In this document: piece after piece, positions 1 through 12,700 of the stretch
Numbering within the stretch: position 1 is the first letter of the stretch
Layout of the letters: every line of letters begins with the position of its first letter
Assembly: GCA_021229015.1 (NCBI GenBank)
Contig: CM037778.1
Coordinates: 10,326,956-10,390,955 of the forward strand
DNA length: 64,000 nt
Source: Solen grandis
Lineage: Eukaryota; Mollusca; Bivalvia; Adapedonta; Solenidae
Direction: 5' to 3'
The notes under the pieces: generated by a model
Told to the model about the DNA's origin: nothing
The model's input: only the letters and a program-made list of their open reading frames with translations
Databases searched by the model: none
Program-made: the position numbers and the translations under genes

Positions 1-606
1 ATTTCAAAGAGGCTTTAAGACGTAAGTGATCTCAATTAGCTCGTAGTTTCTAATAGTAAATAAATTTCCTGATGTACATAGGAAATGAATGGTTGATTTA
101 GTTAAATGGGGGCATGACCTTCCGTGCAGTGCGAACACGCCAACACTAATAGACTGTTTACATTCCTTGGCTACTAAAAAGCAGGGACCCTGTCCAAGAT
201 TTTACACCACAGTGTGTAAACGGCATGTGCTACCGGAAGTAACGTATTTTGTCGTCTGTGTGGTTTTTCTTGGGCTATTCCGATGACCTCCTAGATGAAG
301 GACCAGGCGGATGCTACCTGAAGTGGCGACGAGAGGATTTTCATAAGCCATTTGGCTTTCTGTCCAATCGGTTTAAAAAAAGAGGTTATTTTCGACACTT
401 ACAACATTCTTTCAACATGTGTGGACGATATGAACGGTGTGTGTTGACCATCGGCCTCTTACGTAGACACTCCTTCCTGCATCTAGGGCGTTTAAACGCC
501 GTCTCCACAACAAGCAACTAGATAAGAAAAACCTCGACATCAGCAATTGGATCACCACACCATTAGACTTTCTTCTCATTTTCTCTCTGGAACACAACAG
601 GACAAG

Positions 607-778
607 ATGTTAAAACTCGTTTATATTGCGGCCATATTCGGCTGCGCCAGGGCTATGATATTGTGCCCGCAGAACATCTGTGCCGTGTTGGATTGTGCCC
701 CGGTTCAGAACTGTGAAGGGAAGATCCAGGTCGGCGGAGGGTACTGCGGCTGCTGTGATGCCTGCATTGTACAACTAG
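607..778 (+). CDS. Exon 1: signal peptide and first half of IGFBP domain
   Basis: The ATG at 607 is the first in this frame after the upstream sequence. The exon encodes a hydrophobic leader followed by CPQNICAVLDCAPVQNC and GGYCGCCDAC. The donor is CTAG|GTATGC and the exon ends in phase 1. I see no TATA box upstream. The sequence at 1-606 holds no other gene I can support. Confidence 0.88.
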
Positions 779-3700
779 GTATGCACTCCTAAATCTGTAG
801 CTGCAAACTCTGTTTTTAAAATTAAATTTAAATCTTCTTCTTCTCGACCCAGAGGAATGCCATATTCCGAAACGTTGGTGTTAAGTATATGTAACATGGT
901 ATCATTTAAACTTTTAAATGAGTCTATTTTTAATTTACAGTATTGATCTAATCTAATATTTTAATGGCATTCCGGTGCTCTTATCAGCAAAAGATTAACA
1001 GAATAAGAAATTGTTGTATATACTGCTGATTATTTCTAATATATACAATAAAGATAACGAGCATGTTCTATTAAGTTAATTTTCCCATTTGTTTGTTTTT
1101 TATCGGCAATTTATCATATATACGCGTGTATAATTAGTGATATATAGCTAACACGGTAGAAGATATGAGTTTATCTCTCACGGGTGTTTTATGTACGTAG
1201 CGGAAGGCGACAGCTGTAGCCACACTCTCCTACTGGGTGTCCCCGCTACATCGGAATGTGGGACAGGCCTCTACTGTAACCCAGGCAGTCTCAAGTGCGA
1301 GCAGATGCACGGTAAGTGGCGACAGCGCACGGGACAGAGCACGTGACAGGGCACGGGGCATGCCTGATTGTTTTTCGATATAGAGTTTTAAGCGAAATTT
1401 TGTGCAAAAAAAGTACAATGATTGAAAATAACAGAAGTGTTGATATAGAAATTAAAGGAACGATTTCTTAATTATAGTTTAGTTTAAACTTATTTATTTT
1501 ACGTCAATTGGTAAACAAGTTCTTAATTTTTACTAATCACTCTCGACGGTTCCAGTACTTTGTGCCTGGGAAGGTTATAAAAAAACACGGGGTTCGTACC
1601 CCCATTCTCCGGATCTGTAGTCGGGTATGTTACCACTGGGCCACGACGCGCCGCATCCTTTTATTCACAGGCCATAATATATGTTACTCTTAAACTTTAA
1701 ATAACAAATACGTATAAGCTTATTGCCAAGAAAAGAATTCCCGTACTCATGTGTGTATATGGACAAAGCACGTGAGTCTTGTGTATATCTGTGATTAAAG
1801 GTCTATCAGTCCAATTAGCATAATTTCACAAAAAAAATGTCCTAGTGATTCAAGTTTTAGAAATTTATTTTTCTCGATGTTTTCAGCTCCTATTGTCAAA
1901 CGGCAAGCTTCTTCCGGTAAGTATACCGATAAACATTCATCACGTGCCTACATGTGACTTTTTCATCTTAATACATCTATTACTGCTTTGCAAGTACATT
2001 TTATCAATAAGACAATGCCAATTAAACGTATAATACAGTATATCAGAGTCACAATCAAGCAAAATATTTTGACGCAAAAATTATATATGTTATGCACAAC
2101 GTACACCATAACTTTCTTATTTTGCGTTTTTCCAAGTTGTTCATTTAACTTCTTATCTTGTTAAAACAGTATCTTATTTTCTCACATGTATGCTAAGTAT
2201 ATGCTATCTCGTCTGATGAATGTGTGAAATTAACCAATACCAATGTATGGGTAGCTGAAGTGGGTGTTGCCCTAGGTCCAGTGACTTCAACATAACACGT
2301 GTGTTTTCAATGATATACAATTATAAAGAAACTTTGACATATAAACATGAATACTCGACGGGATAATACACTATATGAGCAAGATACCAAAGCACCTAAA
2401 AAATAACACGTATGTTCGACAAGATAGCATGTTATATGATCAAGTTACCACGGCGCCAAGTTATATGAGCAAGATATTGTGATATTTTGACATAATAACA
2501 TGCATAGTCGACAAAGTAACAGGTTATATGACAAGATACCTGACACTTTGAACAATAACATGTATATGTTCGATGAGATAACACGCTATATGACAAGATA
2601 CCTCGACACTTTGATACAATAACATGTATATGTTCGATGAGATAACACGCTATATGACAAGATACCTCGACACTTTGATACAATAACATGTATATGTTCG
2701 ATGAGATAACACGCTATATGACAAGATACCTCGACACTTTGATACAATAACATGTATATGTTCGATGAGATAACACGCTATATGACAAGATACCTCGACA
2801 CTTTGATACAATAACATGTATATGTTCTATGAGATAACACGCTATATGACAAGATACCTCGACACTTTGATACAATAACATGTATATGTTCGATGAGATA
2901 ACACGCTATATGACAAGATACCTCGACACTTTGATACAATAACATGTATATGTTCGATGAGATAACACGCTATATGACAAGATACCCGACACTTTGATAC
3001 AATAACATGTATATGTTCGATGAGATAACACGCTATATGACAAGATACCTCGACACTTTGATACAATAACATGTATATGTTCGATGAGATAACACGCTAT
3101 ATGACAAGATACCTCGACACTTTGATACAATAACATGTATATGTTCGATGAGATAACACGCTATATGACAAGATACCTCGACACTTTGATACAATAACAT
3201 GTATATGTTCGATGAGATAACACGCTATATGACAAGATACCTCGACACTTTGATACAATAACATGTATATGTTCGATGAGATAACACGCTATATGACAAG
3301 ATACCTCGACACTTTGATACAATAACATGTATATGTTCGATGAGATAACACGCTATATGACAAGATACCTCGACACTTTGATACAATAACATGTATATGT
3401 TCGATGAGATAACACGCTATATGACAAGTTACCACGACACTTTGATACAATAACATGTATATGTTCGATGAGATAACACGCTATATGACAAGATACCTCG
3501 ACACTTTGATACAATAACATGTATATGTTCGATGAGATAACACGCTATATGACAAGATACCACGACACTTTGATACAATAACATGTATATGTTCGATGAG
3601 ATAACACGCTATATGACAAGATACCTCGACACTTTGACATAATAGCATTCTCATTAGACACGTTCATTAGACAATATGCCTATACGACAAGATAACAACT

Positions 3701-6700
3701 TAACACGTTTTCATCAACCAGTTTGAAATGATATAAAATTAGGAAAATATCATAAGAAATAGACAACATAAAATATCACACCATAACACAGTTACGGCGG
3801 TGGTGGTGTTGTTGTTGACATTGTTGTTTTTGATGGTGCTTATGATCATCACCATGACCATCATCATCATGGTGATGATGATGCCGATAATGATAATGCT
3901 CGTGACGTTAACGGTTACTACGACAACAATGATGGTGATAATTTTGATGTAGGCACACCTTGCCTTACTCGCCGAGAGGAGATCCGGAAATCCAAGGAGA
4001 ATGGTCTGCCCTTGATCGGAGTGGTTGAGCCAACATGCAATGCGGACGGATTCTACTCGCCCGTACAGTGCTATGGATCCATGTAAGAATTGGCACATTT
4101 GTGCGTTTGTTTATTACTGACAGAGCTCTTACCTTATTTAAGATAAGAATTAAGCAGAGATTGGCTTTTTTTCTTTCAAGACGGACCCTCTCAATATGGC
4201 ACGGTAGTTTAAACATGACATTATTTGATAGCGGATGCGTCGTGGAGGACCCAGAAATGACCTGTAGTTATATCTTGCGGGAACGAGAAGCTTTCATGTG
4301 GGAAAGGCTTTGTAAGAAAAAAAAACGTATTGTGGGAACATGAAACCATGGATGACAATTTCTTTTTATTTCTGTGATTAAGTTTTCGTCCTTGTTCCAT
4401 CAAAGCAGTTCCCTCGAGTAAGGTCGATTAAACAAAGGTACTATTTCCTTGTCGCAGTAATTAGGCAGTAAAAATATTACTTCTGCTAATAGTGCTGTTT
4501 GCAATAACCAAATATGTACACGCTGCGCTTGAGCGCGAGCGCGCCCACACACACATTTACACACCTTTTATGTTAATGGTTTTATTATAAAACGATACAG
4601 GTATTTGTTCTGATTTCAATGAAGAAAATCAAAGTATTGTCATTTAATTTGCCATCAATTTTTAAAGACCTTGTTCTTATTTATGAATAATTGTTGCCAA
4701 TTTTTGTGAAAAAGTTTCTGTCCCTTTTGCTTATTACTTTCAATATATCAAACGTTTCGCCACTTGTATAAATGAAAGAAATCATACTAACTGCCAATTA
4801 AAGATAAAATTTGAGCCTTGAAGCCAATCGTTAATACTAGGCCATCTTCGGCAAGCTCGAAATGGACCGAGTTCTTCGACTTACCAATGTAATGTTCAGT
4901 ACTTTTAGAACTTTGGCCACTTTTCCTCCAGATGCAACTGTGTAGACATGTACGGAAAGCAGCTACAGAACTACCAATCAGACATTGGTAACCTGGCCAG
5001 CGTCAACTGCCGTATGTTATTTTTATGTATCTTATGAGCTACTTCCTACAAATAAATGAGGGATTCATTTGCTTTCTTTGGTAGCAAAACACTTATGCAA
5101 TGCACATGATATATAGAAATGTTCATACCTTTTTAAACTGGCTGTAGCCAGTCTTATGTAGCAGGAAATCAAAATTAGGCATTGTTGATTTGCATATTTA
5201 CCGCAGCCGATTTAACTGCACTGTATCACTCCGCGCTCAGCAGCGTATCAATGCAATGCGATGCTGTACTTCAAGTTCACTAGTATTGAAGCAAGGTCAT
5301 AACTTTCTTAGGTAATTTATAAATAGAATGGGTCATGACCCGCACCCCGGATCAAAGCAATTAAAAATCAAAGCTCTCAAGGTACTTGGAGACTGTCAGT
5401 GGGTTTATCATGAAATAAAGAGCCAGTTAAGCTGACATGCTAAGTTGATACAGGTAAACATGTGGAGATATTAGCTTCATATGACGTTTGCCTCTGCAGA
5501 GTCTAACCCTGCTTAAAGGATAGCATTTTCATTTAAGTCTCGGTGCATTGAGCGCTTTGATTACCTTAAGGAATGTGTTCAGAGTCCCCGTGACGCAGTG
5601 ATGCTTATATAAAGATTCAAATCCCGGTTGGCCTGGCTTCTTTCATGACATTTACAAGCACGCAAAAAATAAGACTCTCATTTATTGTGAAATATGAGAA
5701 TACTTTTTTAAAATCAAACTGTACTTTTGTTTTTCAGTATAGCATTTGACAAAAAAGGAATTTTTTTTTAAGGGCCTTTCATTTTGCATTGTGCCATATA
5801 TCAATATTAAAAAATGTCTATCCTACAAAATATGAATTTCAAGAGCTGGAAATATTCACTGACACGGGAACTGTATATAGTGGTGCCCTCTTATACATGT
5901 ATAATACTACAATATATTTGTCAACACGTTTATATTAGAGTCGAACAATTCAATTTGGAAACGTTTATGTTTATCAGAATGCGCGGTGGACCAGGCGGCA
6001 TACAAAGCCTCTGGGCTTATCGGCAAGTTATTCTACTGTGACACCAATGGCAACTACAGGCAGACCCAGCCCATCACCGACACCGCCCCCACCCCACCTC
6101 CCACCACCGTGAAAACCCCTGGTGAGCGGCACAGGCGTACAGCCAGGTGGCAGTTTAACCGGTACACAGACGTTGCCAACAGGTACAAAAACATTCTGGT
6201 TAAAACTTCAAATTTACAATGAAGTAGCGATGAATCGATGGGTTATTTCAGAATGTTATGCTTATTTCGAGATATGCCCATGGTCAAATATTTTCAAGAA
6301 ATTAATTACAATAAAATCATTAATGTTAGATGCATTTATTTTTTTATTTTTTGTACTTAACGGGATTATATGGATACACGTCTTCGTGGATTGATTTCAG
6401 AACACGTTTGGTCTATGAAACGAACGGTTTCGTGGGGTTTAATATTGGGTGAAAAAAAATCCATCACACATTCCAGGAAAATAAGTGTCCCTCGAAAATT
6501 AATGCTTTCACAGTATACTATTATGTCCTCTAGATTTTCTCTCGATTTTTCGAGGTATTCACATAATTATGCCATTCAGTCTTCGAATTATGGAATAGTG
6601 TATTGAATCTACACTTCTTTAGATCCGTTTTACTGTCGCGGATGATAATAACATCATCTCAAAGGTCATCCGCTAAATGACATACAGTTGAACCTGTTTT

Positions 6701-9700
6701 AGCTGACCACCTGTATTAAGCGGTCAACCTGTATAAATCGGTCAGTTTTGATACTACCAAGCCATCATTTTGTCATTTGTTTAAACCTTCATTTAGCGGC
6801 CAACTTGTTAAGCAATCACTTTTTCTTGTTCTCTTGACTGACCGTATAAGACAGATTTGCCTGTTTGACATGTTTGTTGACGTTTGAATTTTGTTTGTGA
6901 AGTTACTACCGGTAATAGTTAAGTCATTTGGAGTCTATATGTAGTTAGTTTATCTTCTTCAGACAGATATAGGGCCAAGCAAAAATGCATTATCACTCTG
7001 TATTGTTATATGATACCATATCTGAAGGAAATCAGTGTTGTGGGTAACAGTGCCATTTTAATGACATTGGTGTGTCATGTTATGAGTTCGAGATCACAAC
7101 CTCTTTCTCGGGAGTGCATCGGATTACTGTGAAATCATTAATTTTCGTGGGACACTAATTTTCGTCGATTTCCTGGTGGATTTTTCCGCGAATATCAATC
7201 CACACGAAAACTTGTCTCACACTGATCTAGGACTGAGATCCGCGGAAGAATGTACCCACGAAATTCCCTTAGGTACATAATCAACGAAATTTAATTACAA
7301 CGAAAATTAATGATGCATGTACTTGTATGAATCAATATAAAGATGTGTTGTTTCTATAACCCTGACAGGACCATGTGCCACGGAGCTTGCAGGGGTCAAG
7401 GACACTTCCCTGCTGGGCGTGTTTGTCCCCAATTGTGACGCGGACGGTAAATACGCCCCGAGACAGTGCCAGGGATCGGAGTAAGTAGTGTACGGTTGTT
7501 GTTGACCATGTTGTATAGTGTTTCACTTTTTTAAAGAAAAAAATCTAATCGATCATTTCATCACACATAGATTCTATCCAAAATATTTATCTCTCCCCCT
7601 CTCTTTCCCTCTCTCTCCATTTTTTTTAAGTGAGTAAATATATATGCAACACCGAGATGATATTTAGACAAATCGGAAAATCATTGGTCGGTCTAAAGCA
7701 CGTGACCTTCAGGTGGGCACCCACAGTCCTTCCGTAGCAGACATTAGATATTCTGTGATGGTACAGGGTGATAGGAAAACCCATCTATTTATTTATTTAT
7801 TTATTTAGGAAGAAAGAAAGAAACAAACAAACAAACAAAACCAGACAAGACATATACTATGTCAAGTCACGACTATGCTCAATTTAGTCGTCCGGAAGAG
7901 ATAATACGGCCGGTCCTGGAAGAGCCTAACCTACCTACTAACCCAGTGTATTTCAATACTTGTATTCCATATTGTTAAAATTATGCTCCAGGTGTTACTG
8001 CGTCAGAAAGGACGGGACAAAGATCGACGGGTATTCAGCGCCTATTGAGCAGAAAGACCACGTGACATGCCGTGAGTAACTTCCGTTGTATAGAAAAATA
8101 CGAGTGTTTTACGGCAACCTCAAACGCTTCTATGTGTTCATAAGATTAACAAGCATATCAAGATGCAAACGTGAGAATAATTGTAAAATCAAAACAATAA
8201 TTGCTATTTATCTAATGCTTTTCCGTGGATTATAGGGAATATATAAGTGACTTAAAAATGGTAATATCACTGTTTCAAACAGTGCATATTACCACTTTTA
8301 TCATTTTCACTGTTTTTAGCTCACCTGAGCACAACGTGCTCATGGTGAGCTTTTGTGATCGCCTTTTGTCCGGCGTCCGTCCGTCCGTCCGTGCGTGCGT
8401 CTTGCGTCAACTTTTCCTTTAAACAACTTCTCCTCCTAAACCACTGGATGGATTTTGACTTCACAGGAATCATCCTTATCATGACCTCTATCAAAGTTGT
8501 TCAAATTATTTTGATTGGGTGAATAAGTAGGTCACAGGAGCTAAAAATAGATTTTTAAAATGCAATCTTAGAAAATCTTCTCCTGCAAAACTGTAAGGCC
8601 TAGAGCTTTAATAATTGGTATGTAGTGTTGTCTTATGAACATCTACAAAAGTTGTTCAGATCATGACCCTGGGGTCAAAATTGGCCCCGCCCCAGGGGTC
8701 ATTTTATTTTTCATAGGTTTATATAGTGAAAAACTTTAAAAATCTTCTCTTATGAAACAATAAGGCCTAGAGCTAAGATATTTGGCGTGTAGCATTGTCT
8801 AGTGAATCTCTACAAAAGTTGTTCAAATTATGACCCTGGGGTTAGAATTGGCCCTGCCCCGGGGGTCACTTGTTTTACATAGACTTATATAGGAAAAACT
8901 TTAAAAATCTTCTCCTATGAAACCATAAGGCCTAGAGCTAAGATATTTGGTATGTAGCATCATCTAATGGTTCATTACCAAGATTGTTCAAATCATAGCC
9001 CTATGGTGATAAATGACCCCGCACCAGGGGTTACTTGTTTTACATAGAGTTACATGTATATAGGAAAATCTTAAAATCTTCTTTTATGAATCTATAAGGC
9101 CTAGAGCTTAGATAATTAGCTCACCTGAGCACAACGTGCTCATGGTGAGCTTTTATGATTGCCTTTTGTACGGCGTCTGTCGTCCGTCCATCTGTCCGTG
9201 CGTGCGTGCGTTTTGCGTCAACTTTTTCCATTAAACAACATCTTCTCCTAATCCGCTGAAGGGATTTTGACAAAATTTCACAGGAATCATCCTTATGATG
9301 TCCTCTAACAAAATTGTGCAAATTATTATGATTGGTTGAAAAAGTAGGATCCACAAAGGCAAGATACAGTGGCTTGTTAGCAGCAAAATGTTTCTCTTGC
9401 AGCTACCTTGTAGAAACCGTATGGCATTGTGCATGCAGCATTGTCTAGTGGATCATTACCAAAGTTTGTTTTTAATCATGGCCCTGTGTCAAAATTGGTC
9501 CCACTATAAGTATGTTCATATTATAAACCATTGAAAGCAGTATTTCTCAGGTGAGCGATTAAGGGCCATCATGGCCCTCTTTTTTTTTCTTTTTTTTTGG
9601 GGGGGGGGGGGGTTTACTTTTTTTGTAGTCATATGTTGGACTATTTTAGGCCGAATAATGATTCGTGCGAATTCGGGAATTTGGGGCTTCCCACGGTGTA

Positions 9701-12700
9701 AAATTTTTGCTACTTACATGGAACATTATTTTTACTTAATCTCGTTAGGAGGAAAATCACTATTTTCACTCGTGTCTGTGCCACTCGTGAAAATATTGAT
9801 TTTCCTACTTACTCGTTAAATTAATAGAGGATATTTGTTGATTTCAGTGTATGATCGCATTTTATTTCTCCGAGTGAGCCTAGAAAGTAATATTTTCACG
9901 AGTGGCCAAGTAGGTGCATATCGATGAAAACGTTACATTATCAGTTCAGTTGTTCTTAAATTATTTCCTTTATACACAATTCATTTGTGATCATTCCATC
10001 AACGCCGAATATCTTTTTAAAGGTATTTGTTATTTCTATTACAGTCATTTTTAGAAGTGAAAGCTTCTAAAATCAGACAGTGGATTTTGTACTAACAATC
10101 ACATTACCGCCACTTATCCATACAATCGCATTGAAAAATAGTACCACTGGTTGTAGAAGTCAACGTTACAGTTTTGATAAAAGTTAGATATATTGGAAAA
10201 TCTCGGAAGCATTGGGTATAATCACAATTTCTGTTCAAATAAAACTGTAAAAGAAGCAAGTTTATAATTCAGTTTCATTCATTAAACTACCTATAAATAA
10301 CCTTATAGAGAGGTCGATTTTTCAAATATGAGGGTCTTGCGCATAGACAGGTTTGGTTATACGGTCAAAACAGTAGAAATGAGAGGGGGACAGTATGTTT
10401 AATGCAAGCCGTCAATTGAAACATTTTGTTTTTTAATCTTTTCTTGTTAGAGTCTCAAATGACTGTAGTGTCTCTAGTCACATGTCTAGTCTGTATGTCA
10501 CAACTCAGAAAGTACTTTAGGGATTAAGTTTATTCTTTATACAATAGTCAAACTTTACTTACCAAGAACAATAACTCTACCTTGCTATTACTTGTATGGT
10601 GAAATTCTGTTTTTTCTAAAATATCTTTTAAAAACTCTTAAAGGCATGGATAGGAAGGATGTGAAGTGAACAACAACTTTATCTTGTCCCATTTTCTTGC
10701 TTATCTATTAAAAGTATTCATGTCTGAAGCAAATTCATGAAGTATTAAAGCTATTGAGAGGATCAATATGCCAACTTTCTATCTGAAAGTAGAACACATT
10801 AGCACAATTATATATTTTACTCCTATTATTTTACAACCTTAAATATTTCAAAATAATATAAATGTACAATTTACCCTTTTTGATCCCAAATGACACGCAT
10901 TTTTTGTTAAAATCCATCCAGTTGTTTCCTTGAAAGCCATGCCTTGCAGTGATGGACGGAAACAAACTCCGCGCACTGGTTACGTCACGCTAGCTACTTT
11001 AACCATTGCCACCACACAAGTCACGTGATGATAGTTGGAACCATGTGACCAACACTCATAATTTAATAAATTAATGTTATTTGATTTATTTTTTTTACTC
11101 TTCTCACAATCATGAATGTTATTTTCGTGAAATATAACGAAGCTGATATGATATACTCAAAACTAAAGCCAACAGTGATAAAAGTAAATCCGGCCTATAT
11201 CAGCCGAATCTACATTTGGTGAGATCGACAACTGTAAGGGGAGGTAACTACTGCGGCGGAGTTTGGGCAAACTCCATGCAGTAGTTACCCCCTATACAGT
11301 TGTAAATTGTTTTTTTTTTTGGGGGGGGGGGGGGGGGTGTTTTGTTGTTTTTTTTTACAAGGGAGATCACTGTGTCGAGTCTGGAGTTTGGGGCGGAACG
11401 GAGGATGACGGTTACCGTTAGATCTTCGCGCTATATTATATTGATGTCAGTTGGGAAGCTCAAATCAAGTTTGTTTGTTTAAGCGGGAATTTGATAGCTA
11501 TGTGATTTTAATGTAATATTCAACTCATTGTGTGTATGTTTCTCGTTTGAAAAGTCAGGAGCCATATTGCTAAGCAGGGGAGAATGTCGCAGATGGTTGT
11601 TGTGAGCGCATTTCACGGATGAGAAATGTTCACGCACTCTTTGAGAAAAGTTACGGGTTCTTTCCGTAGTTTATAATGCGGAACACATCACAAGTGTTAC
11701 ACTGATCTCTTTTGAATTGACCAATGGTCAATTGTGTATATGTGTTTTGTCGTGTGATTGGTTGTATGCGTGGTAAAGATCAATTATATTGAACACTGGG
11801 TGGTTTTGGTACGGCATTAGATTCTTAATTCAATTGGGACAACATCGTCACCTGTTGTTCAACTACTGGTGTATATGTATGTGGCTTTGCTGACCGGGGG
11901 TAAAGATGTTTTATTATTATATTCTTCTTAATATTTTTTCTTCTATATCTTCCCATCTTTTTCTGTAATAGGTGTATGTTCACTTATTTAGATAATCTGA
12001 TATTTGGATATAATAATAATCATGTATGTCTTTAAAATTTTATTTATTTATGAAGAGCAAAGTTGTAAATAAATGCATAGCATTATAAATATATGCATTT
12101 ATTCTGAACTGTTTCAGACGCTCTTCCCCTAGATGATTAAATATAAACAAGATTCCTTCTTCTCATCTGTATGAACCCCCACTACCTGTGACACTAAGAA
12201 CCACTATTCCTGATCCATTTTTGTTTAATTTGACAGAGCTCAATAATAATATTTTTTACATGCATGCCACAAAAAAATGAAAGGGACTGGCTTTATAATT
12301 CGCACATTTTAACTTTCGCTTCTGACATTGCTATCAGTGCTTTGATTTAATTTTGGTAACAGTTTGATTGTTGACTATAATTTATGGCTACTAAGGTAAG
12401 TTCAACCTGTATAGTTATACTGTTTTTCACTCCCTAACTTTCAGTAAGTTGAAAAATTATAGAGGTTTCCGTTTACGGTTACAACAAAAATCCGAACTCC
12501 CGCATTCACTTTACGAAACACACCGATGTTTATAACGAACGTTGATACCTCAAACATATTCACTTTTTTATATTTTACTTGATTATTATTCTTTGTAAAT
12601 GCCATAACAAAGTATCTGTTTCTCCCCAAACAGAGTGCGCACGTGACAAGGACATGTATCCTGATCTAGGCCGGATCCACACGTGCAGGCACAACGGCAA

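Noticed and set aside
2432..3136. Overlapping minus-strand ORFs with a MLLYQSVEVSCHIACYLIEH repeat
   Set aside because: They are translations of the 64-bp minisatellite; one frame stays open because 64-bp units cycle through frames without stops. No domain or splice context.
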